A DNA stretch of 64,000 nucleotides. Source: Egibacter rhizosphaerae (GTDB lineage: Bacteria > Actinomycetota > Nitriliruptoria > Euzebyales > Egibacteraceae). The stretch lies in the NCBI RefSeq assembly GCF_004322855.1, contig NZ_CP036402.1, positions 558,001-622,000 of the forward strand. Direction: 5' to 3'. Positions 45,216 through 53,449 of the stretch are shown piece after piece (position 1 is the first letter of the stretch; each line of letters begins with the position of its first letter). Below the pieces are notes generated by a model. That model had not been told where the DNA came from. It was given only the letters and a program-made list of their open reading frames with translations, and did not search any database. The position numbers were made by a program, and so were the translations under genes.

Positions 45216-46476
45216 AAACGAGTTGTTCGTGCCACTTGCGGAGGCGACCGGCGAGACCTGCGGCGGCAAAGCGGGAGTGCTCGGCGTGTTGCTGCGGGCG
45301 GGCCTGGCGGTGCCCGACGGGTTCGTCGTGCCATTCGCCGTGCACGACGCCGCTGTCCGCGACCTCGCACCGCACACCAGCCACCGGCATGGGCTCGGGA
45401 CGCTACGCGCAGCGGTCGAGAGCCGACCGTTGCCCTTTGCCGTGGTCAAGGCGCTGGAGCGCGCACTCGAAGGGCTCGGGAACCAGCCTGTGGCGGTTCG
45501 ATCGTCCGCTGCGAACGAGGACACCAGCGAAGCGTCGGCGGCAGGCCAGTACGACAGCGTCCTGGCGGTCTGCGGCGTCGCCGACGTTGCGGCAGCCGTT
45601 CGGACCTGCTGGGCCTCGCTGCACTCCCCACGCGCAACCGCTTATCGAACCCGCTTTGGTGAGGACGGGTCCGGGAGCGAGGACCCGGCCATCGCCGTCA
45701 TCGTCCAGCGCCACCTCGACGCCGAGGTGTCAGGGGTCATGTTCACGCCCGCCGGCCAGGACGAGCCGACCGCGATCGAAGCCTCCTGGGGACTGGGGCC
45801 AAGCGTCGCGGCCGGCACGGTCACACCCGACACGTATCACGTCCACCCCGACGGGACGGTGACCTGCGTGGTAGCGGACAAGCCGACCCGGCTCGACCGG
45901 GTCGGAACCCAGCTCGCCACTCGAGCCGTGCCTCGCGAGAGCCGCCAACGCTCGACCCTCGACGAAGCCACCGCGACCACACTCGCGACTCTGGGCAGCA
46001 ACGTCGCCGCCACCCTGGGCGCTGCCCAAGACATCGAATGGTCCATCGCCGACAACCGCCTCTGGCTCTTGCAGGCGCGACCGATCACCGCCGCGCCACC
46101 CGCGCCACCACCATCCAGCGCGCCCTCCGGCCCCGTCACGCTGAGCGGCACACCCGCCAGCCGGGGAACGGCCACCGGCACCGCCAGAACCGTGCAGGGT
46201 CCGCAAGACTTCGGGCGCATACGACCCGGCGACATCCTCATCTGCCCCTACACCGACCCGGCATGGACGCCGCTGCTGCGCATCGCCGCCGGCGTGGTCA
46301 CCGAGGCGGGAGGCGCACTCTCCCACGCCGCGATCGTCGCCCGCGAGCACCAGATCCCCGCCGTCCTCGGCATCCCGGGGGCGACGACGATCACCGACGG
46401 CAGCGTCGTCACCATCGACGGCACCGCCGGCACCGTGACCACGACGCATGCCGGACCGACCCCACCAACCCGATAG
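45202..46476 (+). CDS. Compact PEP-synthase-like phosphotransferase (ATP-binding plus phosphohistidine domain)
   Basis: This 424-residue protein contains a PPDK/PEP-synthase ATP-grasp region (GGKAGVLGVLLRAGLAVPDG; VAVRSSAANEDTSEASAAGQ; SGVMFTP; EASWGLGPSVAAGTVTPDTY), a proline-rich linker (about residues 298–312), and the swivelling phosphohistidine domain (GGALSHAAIVAREHQIPAV, His375). Neither a PEP/pyruvate TIM barrel nor the large drug-binding domain of rifampin phosphotransferase is present. It could phosphorylate a small acceptor or another protein by way of His375. It overlaps its own operator, and a phosphatase gene follows 52 nt later. Confidence 0.8.
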   Translation: MTLKTNELFVPLAEATGETCGGKAGVLGVLLRAGLAVPDGFVVPFAVHDAAVRDLAPHTSHRHGLGTLRAAVESRPLPFAVVKALERALEGLGNQPVAVRSSAANEDTSEASAAGQYDSVLAVCGVADVAAAVRTCWASLHSPRATAYRTRFGEDGSGSEDPAIAVIVQRHLDAEVSGVMFTPAGQDEPTAIEASWGLGPSVAAGTVTPDTYHVHPDGTVTCVVADKPTRLDRVGTQLATRAVPRESRQRSTLDEATATTLATLGSNVAATLGAAQDIEWSIADNRLWLLQARPITAAPPAPPPSSAPSGPVTLSGTPASRGTATGTARTVQGPQDFGRIRPGDILICPYTDPAWTPLLRIAAGVVTEAGGALSHAAIVAREHQIPAVLGIPGATTITDGSVVTIDGTAGTVTTTHAGPTPPTR

Positions 46477-46528
46477 CCCGACAGGAGGAGGACAGCGGAT
46501 CCGCACGGATGCGCTGCCGCATCGCCCC

Positions 46529-47143
46529 ATGGTCACTCGACACCTCCACCTCGCTCGCCACGGCGCCGCTGACGCCTTCGGCGAGCTCACCGAGACCGGC
46601 TACCAGCAGGCACAGCTGCTCGGCCAACGGCTCGCGAACGCGCCGATCGACGTGGTCTGGCACTCCCCACTGCCACGCGCCGCCGACACCGCCCAGGAGA
46701 TCGCCAGGCAGCTTGCGAGCGTGCCAGTGATCGAGGCGCCCGAGCTCACCGACCACGTCCCCTACGTGCCGCCGGCCAACGAAACGCCCCCGTCCTGGAT
46801 CGGGTTCTTCGACGGCTACGACGAAGCCGAAGCCGCAGCCGGACAGCACATCGCCGAAACCCTCGTGGCCCGCTTCGGCGGCATCGCCTCCGCTACGACT
46901 ACTAGGGCGCCCACCGACACCCACGAGGTCCTGATCACCCACTCCTACCCCATCGCCTGGCTGATCCGCCACGCACTCGACGCGCCACCAGCCCGCTGGC
47001 TAGGACTCGACGGCGCCAACGCGGCCCTGACCCTCATCGAACACCGCACCGGCCTCCCACCAGCAGTCGTGATGCTCAACGAGATGAGCCACCTCCCAAC
47101 CGACCTGCGCTGGACCGGATTCCCCGCAACGGCCAGGCCATGA
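46529..47143 (+). CDS. Histidine phosphatase family protein
   Basis: This 204-residue member of the phosphoglycerate-mutase-like superfamily has the catalytic LARHGAAD motif near residue 10, SPLPRAADTAQEIA, and the second histidine in LITHSYPIAWL near residue 145. It may remove phosphate from metabolites or proteins. It follows the PEP-synthase-like gene closely on the same strand, suggesting opposing kinase and phosphatase roles. ATG 46529 is the first in-frame start; a strong AGGAGGAGGA lies 40 bases upstream, so the true start may be unusual. Confidence 0.78.
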   Translation: MVTRHLHLARHGAADAFGELTETGYQQAQLLGQRLANAPIDVVWHSPLPRAADTAQEIARQLASVPVIEAPELTDHVPYVPPANETPPSWIGFFDGYDEAEAAAGQHIAETLVARFGGIASATTTRAPTDTHEVLITHSYPIAWLIRHALDAPPARWLGLDGANAALTLIEHRTGLPPAVVMLNEMSHLPTDLRWTGFPATARP

Positions 47144-47522
47144 GCCAGGCACCGCGACCGCTCACGTCACGTGAGCACTCGACCGCCTACCACCGACCTG
47201 GGCGACCGTCGTCCACTCCACCTTGGCAACGACTCCGCGCCGCTCATCAGGGACGCGTCCTGACCTCGCAGAAGCCGACGCCCCCAACCGCCGAGTCCGC
47301 CCACAGGACCGCGACAGGGCCGAGCGAGTTCGGTCCAACCTCCCACCGAGGGAGTGTCGGTTAAGTTAAAGGGTGTAACGGAGCTGGCCTGACAGGCTGA
47401 GCTATCCGCCCGGCCGGAAGGGACAGCTGATGACCGATGCCACTGGTAAGAACGCCGAGCGGGAGCGCTCGGACGACGATCGTGAGGTTGGCGAGGCACG
47501 GGGGGTGTAGGCGATCGCGCGG
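47144..47522. other. Intergenic region of about 380 nt, no gene assigned
   Basis: The region lies between two convergent genes. A less GC-rich patch, GGTTAAGTTAAAGGGTGTAA, at 47360–47379 is followed by a short frame at 47429 (MTDATGKNAERERSDDDREV) that stops after 26 codons. This could be the 5' edge of a lost mobile element, but no transposase signature is visible. Confidence 0.35.
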
Positions 47523-48110
47523 TCATGGACGGGGTCGTAGGTCTGGCTGCCAGGACGGGTTGCGTCCGATGAAGGCGATCATCTGGGTCTGGGGGTCAGC
47601 GTCCGCGGGCACGTCGACCTTGGGGCCGTACTGGCCGGAGGAGCGCATCGCCTCCTCCATGGGTTCCATGCCGGCGAGCAGCGTCGCGCAGAACTCGGGC
47701 TCGAGCGCGGCGTCCTGCCCGCCGGCGCGGGCGAGGTCCCAGGTGTGCATGAAGACGTCGGTGGTGTAGAAGCGGTCAATCGCCTCGCCGACCGGCATGC
47801 TGCCCATCCGCTCGTGCGAGTACAGCGTCGCCGCCCGCTCCGGGTCGTCGAGCAGCGCCTGCACCGCAGCGGCGTGGAAGGTCCACGCCGCCACCGGACT
47901 CTCGGCCACCGTCGGGCCCGTGGGCAACTCGTGATCGCCGGCCGACAGGAAGCCCGGGAGCCAGGTCACGAGGTGGTCGACGACGTCGCGCGCGGTCCAG
48001 CCGGCCACCGGTGCGGGGGCGTCCCAATCGGCTACCCGCTGCACTCGTTCGGTGAACTCACCGGCGATCCGGCGGTGCCGCTCGGCCGCCGTGAGGTCAG
48101 ACAGTGCCAT
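47523..48110 (-). CDS. TIGR03086-type metal-dependent protein
   Basis: This 195-residue protein has VAGWTARDVVDHLVTWLPGF near residue 35, TTDVFMHTWDLARAGGQD near 130, and MIAFIGRNPSWQP at the end, the same layout as the paralogue at 26.2–26.8 kb. It belongs to the DinB/maleylpyruvate isomerase-like fold with two metal histidines. It is the third gene of an ArsR-controlled operon, overlapping the SRPBCC gene by 14 bases. Confidence 0.82.
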   Translation of the reverse strand: MALSDLTAAERHRRIAGEFTERVQRVADWDAPAPVAGWTARDVVDHLVTWLPGFLSAGDHELPTGPTVAESPVAAWTFHAAAVQALLDDPERAATLYSHERMGSMPVGEAIDRFYTTDVFMHTWDLARAGGQDAALEPEFCATLLAGMEPMEEAMRSSGQYGPKVDVPADADPQTQMIAFIGRNPSWQPDLRPRP

Positions 48111-48579
48111 CGGCCAGCACCCGGTCGAGCTTGGCGTACCCGTCGTTGACGCCGACCTCCATGCCCGAGCGCAGCCACGCGTCGCGGGCCTCGAACGAGT
48201 CGACCAGCGACTGGGCGTGCAGCCGGGTGCGACCGTCGCCGAGGTCCTCGAAGGTGAGCGTCTCGAGCGCCACGCCGTCGGGCTCACCCTCGAAGCTGAA
48301 GGTCTGCACGATGCGCCGCTCGGCCACCTGGTGAAAGCAGCCGCGGAACCCGTACTCCTCATCGGCGTGCCGAGACACGAACCGCCACTCGCCGCCGTCG
48401 CGTGCATCCCAGACGGCGATCTGGGTCTCCGTGCCGTCCGGGCCGACCCACTGCGCGAACAGTGCGGGGTCGGTGTGCGCCGCGAGCAACTGCGCGGGCG
48501 TGGCCGCGAAGTCGCGGGTGATGCGGATGATCGGTAGCCGCCCGTCCGCATCGATTGTGGCCTGCGTGGTTGTGGTCAT
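48097..48579 (-). CDS. SRPBCC/Aha1-type (START-like) domain protein
   Basis: This 160-residue protein has the activator-of-Hsp90/SRPBCC fold: IRITRDFAATPAQLLAAHTD at the start, a LFAQWVGPDGTETQI strand and loop, GGEWRFV, and FEDLGDGRTRLHAQSLVDSF. Such proteins bind hydrophobic ligands and very often follow an ArsR gene, as here. The ATG at 48579 overlaps the ArsR stop (ATGA). Function unknown. Confidence 0.87.
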   Translation of the reverse strand: MTTTTQATIDADGRLPIIRITRDFAATPAQLLAAHTDPALFAQWVGPDGTETQIAVWDARDGGEWRFVSRHADEEYGFRGCFHQVAERRIVQTFSFEGEPDGVALETLTFEDLGDGRTRLHAQSLVDSFEARDAWLRSGMEVGVNDGYAKLDRVLADGTV

Positions 48580-48917
48580 GATGCCTGTCCTTTCTGCTCC
48601 TCGGTCATGCGCGCCAGGACGACGTCCAGGCGCTGGTAACGCTGATCGGCGCGTTGCCGGTAGCGCTCGATCCATGCGGTCATGAGGTCGAACACCTCTG
48701 CTTCGAGGTGCACCGCACGGCTCTGCGCGACCTTGGTCTTGCTGACTACCCCCGCGTCCTCCAGCACCTTGAGGTGCTTGGAGACCGCCTGCACGCTGAC
48801 GTCGTAGGGCTCGGCGAGCTCCCCGACCGTCGCGTCCGCTACCGCCAGCCGCGCGACGATGTCCCGACGCATCGGGTCGGCCAGCGCGGCGAACACCTTC
48901 GACAGCGGCTCGTCCAA
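48576..48917 (-). CDS. ArsR-family repressor
   Basis: This 113-residue winged-helix protein has VFAALADPMRRDIVARLAVA, the recognition helix in YDVSVQAVSKHLKVLEDAGV, and wing SKTKVAQSRAVHLEAEV. No metal-binding cysteine motif is present, which is normal for the sub-group that partners with SRPBCC genes. TTG 48917 is the likely start because GAGGAG lies six bases upstream; longer upstream frames cross the promoter. It leads the operon ArsR–SRPBCC–TIGR03086, and two matching operators precede it. Confidence 0.85.
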   Translation of the reverse strand: MDEPLSKVFAALADPMRRDIVARLAVADATVGELAEPYDVSVQAVSKHLKVLEDAGVVSKTKVAQSRAVHLEAEVFDLMTAWIERYRQRADQRYQRLDVVLARMTEEQKGQAS

Positions 48918-48927
48918 CGACTTCTCC

Positions 48928-48989
48928 TCAACCGCAGGGTTGAATAAAACCGTAGGGGCCTGCGGCACGTTTGTCAACCGCTGGGTTGA
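48928..48989 (-). promoter_or_regulatory. ArsR operon promoter with two identical-type operators
   Basis: Two 16-base palindromes, TCAACC-GCAG-GGTTGA (48928–48943) and TCAACC-GCTG-GGTTGA (48974–48989), are 46 bases apart. On the minus strand a TTGACA -35 element (48977–48972) and a TACGGT -10 element (48954–48949) are separated by 17 bases. The first operator sits at the transcription start and the second overlaps the -35 box, the classic arrangement for self-repression. Confidence 0.75.
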
Positions 48990-49002
48990 AGAAGGTCCCG
49001 AG

Positions 49003-49170
49003 GAGCACATCGGGCGGGCTGCTGGCCATCGGCTGCGCGGGCGACTGACCGGGCTGCGGTCCTACCGGGTGGGGAGCTACCGGATCATCTACCAGCTGCG
49101 CAACTCAAACACCGTCCGCGTGGTCGCGATCCGCCACCGCGGCCACGCGTACGGCACCGACCCTCGCTGA
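49003..49170 (+). pseudogene. RelE/ParE-type toxin, C-terminal remnant
   Basis: The frame reads HRLRGRLTGLRSYRVGSYRI then RVVAIRHRGHAYGTDPR, which is the second half of the RelE/ParE fold (G-LRSYRVG-YRIIY and the terminal IRHR). The upstream part runs directly into the ArsR promoter, and no antitoxin gene is present, so the N-terminal half and partner have been lost. Confidence 0.65.
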
Positions 49171-49401
49171 CGAGCGCAGAAGACGAGCCGACCTCCTCTG
49201 ACAGCCACCGCGACTGCGGACCAATCGTCCCGGCCAATGCCTCTGGGCTCGGACTATGCCGGGAATGCCCGCGCTCGCCTCAGGCTGGTCGCAGCTGCGA
49301 CCTGCGCTCGGAGGGCTGCCTGCTCGTCGCCACTCCGCCAACGCAGCCCGTCGGGCCAGGCCGCCCACGCGGCGGCCTCATCGAGCAGCAGCCGGTAGTT
49401 G
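49171..49401 (-). other. Unassigned stretch after tRNA-Ile with a short coding-like frame
   Basis: Downstream of the tRNA on the minus strand a frame without a clear start (about 49401 to 49255) reads LLLDEAAAWAAWPDGLRW and ends FPA-stop. Codon usage looks protein-like, but I do not recognise a family. It may be the tail of a lost gene at the tRNA's 3' side, next to the RelE remnant. Confidence 0.3.
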
Positions 49402-49474
49402 TGGGCCCGGCGGGGATCGAACCCGCGACCAAGCGGTTATGAGCCGCCTGCTCTGACCACTGAGCTACGGGCCC
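49402..49474 (-). tRNA. tRNA-Ile2 (CAT anticodon, lysidine type) or tRNA-Met
   Basis: A 73-nt cloverleaf is present with acceptor GGGCCCG/CGGGCCC, discriminator A and no encoded CCA. Anticodon loop CTCATAA gives CAT. The stem ends in a G·T pair (GGCGG/CCGCT), and AGAGCAGGCG plus CGCTTGGTCGC closely follow bacterial ileX, so the C34-lysidine isoleucine tRNA is favoured over elongator methionine. Confidence 0.85.
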
Positions 49475-49488
49475 GGCACGAACGCAGC

Positions 49489-50727
49489 CTACCCAGCACC
49501 GCCTCCCCCGCGCCGCGCCCGCAGGCTGCGAGCCAGCACGGTCACCGGGTGGACGACCTCGAAGCCCTGCTGCTCCAGTTGCATGGCGCAGCCGGGGTTG
49601 CCGCTGACGACCTGCTCGCAGCCGGTCCGGCGGATCGCGGCCGCCTTCTTCTCCCCCAGCGGCCGACCGAAGTCGGGACGCTCGACGGAGAAGATCCCAC
49701 CGGAGCCGCAGCACAGCTGCCCGTCGTCGGGCTCGGCGAGCTCCACGCCGGGCACGCTGGCCACGAGGTCGCGGGGCCGGTCACCGAGCCGCTGCACGTT
49801 GCGGCTGTGGCAGGGAGCCTGGAAGGCCATCCGCTCCCCCAGGTCACCGAGGTCGAGGCGAGCCGGGTCGACGATCTCGCTCGGGTCGACCACGCGCGCG
49901 CTCACGGCCCGGGCCTCGTCGGTGTCGAGCAGATGCCCGGCCTCCTTCAGCATCGCCCCGCAACCGCCGGAGTTCACGACGATCGGCCCGCTCGTGTCGC
50001 GATAGTGGCGCACCACCCGCGCCGCGAGCGCCTTGGCCTCCTCCTCGCGACCCGCGTGCAGGTGCAGCGCGCCGCAGCAGGGGACCCCGGGTTCCGCGGA
50101 CACCGCGTAGCCGGCGGCGTCGAGCACCTCGGCGGTGTCGCGGTGCACATCGCGGAACCACGCGTCCATCACGCAGCCACGGAACAGGTGGGCCGGCTCA
50201 CCGTCCCGGGTGCCGCGCAGCGGTCGCCGCAGCTCGGCGAGGCTGACCCGGTGCGCCGGACGCAGCTGCGCGGGGGCGAGCCGGTCGAGGCCGAGCCGCT
50301 GCGCCACCGCGAGCAGCGCCGACAGCACCCGCAGCACAGCGCGGCGCGGGAGCACGAGCCGGAACCCCACCGCGTGGGCGAGGCCTCGCAACCCCGTGGG
50401 GGGCTCGCGCCGGGTGATCGCCGTGCGCGCGGTCTCGATCAGATCGCCGAACTCGACCAGCGACGGGCAGACGTACTCGCAGGCGCGGCATTGCACGCAG
50501 GTCTCGAGCGACTCGCGCACGTCCGGGTCGGTGAGCGACAGCTCGCCCGACTCGGTCAGCCGCATCGCCATGATCCGACCCCGGGGCCCGTGCTCCTCGA
50601 GGTGGGTGAGCTCGTACGTCGGGCACGACGAGAGGCAGAGGCCGCACTGCACGCACTGCGCGAGCTGCGACGGCTCGAAGACGCGCCCGGTGGCGCGTTG
50701 CTGCTGGGGCTGCGGTTCGGCGGCCAT
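49489..50727 (-). CDS. glcF: Glycolate oxidase iron–sulfur subunit GlcF
   Basis: This 412-residue protein has two N-terminal 4Fe-4S motifs (CVQCGLCLSSCPTY near residue 25 and CVQCRACEYVCPS near 77) and two cysteine-rich CCG domains (GVPCCGALHLHAG with VNSGGCGAML, and QLCCGSGG with GNPGCAMQL). Together with GlcD and GlcE it oxidises glycolate or D-lactate at the membrane and passes electrons to the respiratory chain. It follows glcE by 11 bases on the minus strand. Confidence 0.9.
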   Translation of the reverse strand: MAAEPQPQQQRATGRVFEPSQLAQCVQCGLCLSSCPTYELTHLEEHGPRGRIMAMRLTESGELSLTDPDVRESLETCVQCRACEYVCPSLVEFGDLIETARTAITRREPPTGLRGLAHAVGFRLVLPRRAVLRVLSALLAVAQRLGLDRLAPAQLRPAHRVSLAELRRPLRGTRDGEPAHLFRGCVMDAWFRDVHRDTAEVLDAAGYAVSAEPGVPCCGALHLHAGREEEAKALAARVVRHYRDTSGPIVVNSGGCGAMLKEAGHLLDTDEARAVSARVVDPSEIVDPARLDLGDLGERMAFQAPCHSRNVQRLGDRPRDLVASVPGVELAEPDDGQLCCGSGGIFSVERPDFGRPLGEKKAAAIRRTGCEQVVSGNPGCAMQLEQQGFEVVHPVTVLARSLRARRGGGGAG

Positions 50728-50738
50728 GGCCGCCGATC

Positions 50739-51896
50739 CTATGACGCACGCCTGGGCGCGGTCGCGAGGACACCGGGGTGCAACACTCGGTCGGGGTCGA
50801 GCGCGTCGACCAGACGCCCCGACTGGGGGCGCTCGTCACTGGCCAGGGCGGGGCCCGGCGCCGAGGGGTCGAGCACGAGCAGCGAGCCGCCCGCGGCCTC
50901 GGCCTCCGCCCGCAGCGCGGCCAGCTCCCCGTGGGGCGCGTCGACGCAGAGCACCCCCACCCCGTGGAAGGCGGCCCAGTCGTGGCACCGCGTCGCGACC
51001 CGGCGGGTCACGGCGTCGAGCGCCGCGGGGGACACCGCGAGCCGTGCGGTCGCCGGCGGCACCGGTGCCTCGCTCGGCTCGAGCCCCGCGGCGGCGGACT
51101 GCTCGGCCACGTCGTCGGGATGCCCTTCGAGCAGCACGCGCGTCTCGTTCGGGGACGCCACGACCGCCGACGGGCCGAAGACCCTGGGAAGCCAGCGCTC
51201 ACGCGGGACGGCGGTCGCGAACCAGGCCGCGTGCGGAGGCGCCGGACGCACCTTCAGCGTGACCTCGGTGAGGACGGCCAGGGTCCCCCAGGCGCCGCAG
51301 AGCAGCCGGGCCAGGTCGAACCCCGTCACGTCCTTGACCGTCACCCCTCCGGAGCGGGCCGGCCGGGCCTCGCCGGTGACGAACCGCACCCGCAGCACCC
51401 AGTCGCGCAACGGACGCGCACCGAGTTGTCGCGGGCCCGCGAGCGCGGTGGCGAGCCGCCCGCCCACGGTGGTGCCGAGCGCGCCACGCGCGTCGGTCGG
51501 CGCTTCGATCGGGCACTCCTGGCCGCTGGCGGCGAGGACGCCGGCGACCTCGTCGAGCCGAGTGCCGGCGCGCACGGTGAGCGTGAGGTCCTCGGGCCGG
51601 CGCTCGACGATCCCCGTCAGCCCGCCGAGGTCGAGCGGCCGCGTGCCGACCGCCCCAGCGCCCACCGGGTCGGCAGGGACCGTGTCCGCGGTGGCCCCGT
51701 CGTCGCCGTCCGGGCCCGCGGTGGCCCCGTCGTCGCCGTCCTGGCCCGCGCCGACCCCCTCCCCCGCCGGTAGGCGCGCCAGGACGCTGCCGCCCCTGCG
51801 CGGCACCAGCGCCGTGCCCGCCGACCGGGCCTCGGTGATCGCCTCGGCGACCTCCCCCGGTGTGGACGGCGTCGAGGGGGTGGGGGCCGCGGACAC
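50739..51896 (-). CDS. glcE: Glycolate oxidase FAD-binding subunit GlcE
   Basis: This 385-residue subunit has a truncated FAD_binding_4 domain: VPRRGGSVLARL, LTLTVRAGTRLDEV, GALGTTVGGRLATALAGPRQ, and the VTVKDVTGFDLARLLCGAWG stretch typical of GlcE. A 30-base tandem duplication (about 51692–51751) inserts two DGDDGATA-containing decapeptides into a surface loop. The GTG shares one base with the glcD stop (TAGTG). Confidence 0.87.
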   Translation of the reverse strand: MSAAPTPSTPSTPGEVAEAITEARSAGTALVPRRGGSVLARLPAGEGVGAGQDGDDGATAGPDGDDGATADTVPADPVGAGAVGTRPLDLGGLTGIVERRPEDLTLTVRAGTRLDEVAGVLAASGQECPIEAPTDARGALGTTVGGRLATALAGPRQLGARPLRDWVLRVRFVTGEARPARSGGVTVKDVTGFDLARLLCGAWGTLAVLTEVTLKVRPAPPHAAWFATAVPRERWLPRVFGPSAVVASPNETRVLLEGHPDDVAEQSAAAGLEPSEAPVPPATARLAVSPAALDAVTRRVATRCHDWAAFHGVGVLCVDAPHGELAALRAEAEAAGGSLLVLDPSAPGPALASDERPQSGRLVDALDPDRVLHPGVLATAPRRAS

Positions 51897-53335
51897 TAGA
51901 CCCACGTCCCTTCCGGCACGAGGCGCTGGGTGCCCTCCGCGCACCCCTGCGGCGAGGGCAGCACCTTGCCGGGGTTGGCCAGCCCCGAGGGGTCCATCGC
52001 GTCGCGCACCGCGCGCTGGACCGCGAGGTCGTCCTCGCTGTAGACGTCCCCGAGGAGGTCGCGCTTCTCGATGCCGACCCCGTGCTCACCCGTCAGCACG
52101 CCGCCGGCGGCCAGCGCGGTCTCGACGATCCGGTGCCCGGCGCGCAGGACCCGGTCGAGCACCCCCGGGTCCTCGCGGTCGAACAGCAGGAACGGGTGCA
52201 GGTTGCCGTCGCCCGCGTGCACGACGTTGATGACGAGCAGCTCCTCATCGGCCGCGATCTCCAGCACGCCGGCGAGCATGTCGGCCAGCCCGGACCGAGG
52301 GACGACCACGTCGTGCAGGTAGAAGTCGGGAGCCCGCTTGGCGATCGCACCCGCCACGCCCTTGCGCCCCTTCCACAGCTTGGTGCGGTGCTCGGCGGTC
52401 CGGGCGATCTCGACGCTGGTCGCGCCCTCCGCGGTGCACGCCTCGGAGGCGGCCTCGGCGCCGTGGGCGACCTCGGCGGGCAGCCCCTCGAACTCGGCGA
52501 GCAGCACCGCCTCGGCGTCCATCGGGTAGCCAGCCCGCGCGTAGGGCTCGACGAGCTCGACCGCCTCGCGGTCCATCAGCTCGAGCGCGGCGGGCAGAGT
52601 GTCGCCGGTGACGATGCGGCTCACCGCGCGGGCGGCGGCGACCGCGCTCGGGAAGCCCGCGAGCAGCGTGCGGGTCTGCGGCGGCAGTGGCTGCAGCCGC
52701 ACGCACGCCTTGGTGACCAGGCCGAACGTGCCCTCGCTGCCGACGGCCAGGCCCCGCAGGTCCAGGCCTCCCTGCTCGGGCAGGTCGCCGCCGAGGAGGT
52801 GCAGCTCCCCGTCGGCGCCGAGCAGCTCGACCGCGAGGACGTGCGCGCTCGTCACCCCCTCCGAGAGGCAGTGGATCCCGCCGGCGTTGGTCGCGACGTT
52901 GCCGCCGAGCGTCGCCGCGATCTGGCTCGCGGGGTCGGGAGCGAACCGCAAGCCGTACGGCGCGGCCCGCTCCGACAGTCGCGCGTTGGGCACGCCCGGC
53001 TGCACCCACGCGCGTCGGTGCTCTGGGTCGATGTGGATGATCCGGTCGAGGCGGCCGAGCGCGACCACGAGCGGGGCCCGCTCCGGCGCCACCGGGACCG
53101 CGCCGCCCGCGAGGCCGGTGCCCGCGCCGCGCGGGGTGAACGGCACCGACGCCTCCCGGCAGAGGCGGACGACCTGCTGGGCCTGCGCCACGGTCGCCGG
53201 CGCGCACACCGCCAGTGGTTCCGCGTTCAGGAACGAGGCGTCCCGCCGGTACAGCGCGCGGCCCAGGCGGCCCGCCCGCAGGCCCTCCGGCCCGACGATC
53301 CGCTCGAGACGCTCGAGGAAGGTCGCGTCGTCCAC
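51896..53335 (-). CDS. glcD: Glycolate oxidase catalytic subunit GlcD
   Basis: This 479-residue vanillyl-alcohol-oxidase-type flavoprotein has FTPRGAGTGLAGGAVP, HRRAWVQPGVPNARLS, DPASQIAATLGGNVATNAGG (FAD pyrophosphate contacts), VHAGDGNLHPFLLFD, GEHGVGIEKRDLL, and a C-terminal MDPSGLANPGKVLP. It is the substrate-oxidising subunit of glycolate (or D-lactate) oxidase. GTG 53335 with GGAGAGG upstream is preferred; a GTG at 53362 is an alternative. First of three coupled genes glcD–glcE–glcF. Confidence 0.9.
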   Translation of the reverse strand: MDDATFLERLERIVGPEGLRAGRLGRALYRRDASFLNAEPLAVCAPATVAQAQQVVRLCREASVPFTPRGAGTGLAGGAVPVAPERAPLVVALGRLDRIIHIDPEHRRAWVQPGVPNARLSERAAPYGLRFAPDPASQIAATLGGNVATNAGGIHCLSEGVTSAHVLAVELLGADGELHLLGGDLPEQGGLDLRGLAVGSEGTFGLVTKACVRLQPLPPQTRTLLAGFPSAVAAARAVSRIVTGDTLPAALELMDREAVELVEPYARAGYPMDAEAVLLAEFEGLPAEVAHGAEAASEACTAEGATSVEIARTAEHRTKLWKGRKGVAGAIAKRAPDFYLHDVVVPRSGLADMLAGVLEIAADEELLVINVVHAGDGNLHPFLLFDREDPGVLDRVLRAGHRIVETALAAGGVLTGEHGVGIEKRDLLGDVYSEDDLAVQRAVRDAMDPSGLANPGKVLPSPQGCAEGTQRLVPEGTWV

Positions 53336-53449
53336 GAACGCCTCTCCGTCCTCCCGCAGCACCGGTGTTGGCGGGTTCGCTCGGTCGGCCGCAGGCTACG
53401 GAGCTGGCCTTCCCGCGACAACGCGAGGGATCCCGCCAACGATGCCGGG

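Noticed and set aside
45202-46476. Rifampin phosphotransferase
   Set aside because: ATP-grasp and phosphohistidine domains are present but the roughly 430-residue rifamycin-binding domain is missing.
47360-47510. Insertion-sequence remnant
   Set aside because: A less GC-rich patch and a 26-codon frame are suggestive, but no terminal repeats, target duplication or transposase motif can be shown.
49402-49474. Initiator tRNA-Met
   Set aside because: It lacks the three G–C anticodon-stem pairs of initiators and matches ileX-type bases instead; elongator Met remains a minor alternative.
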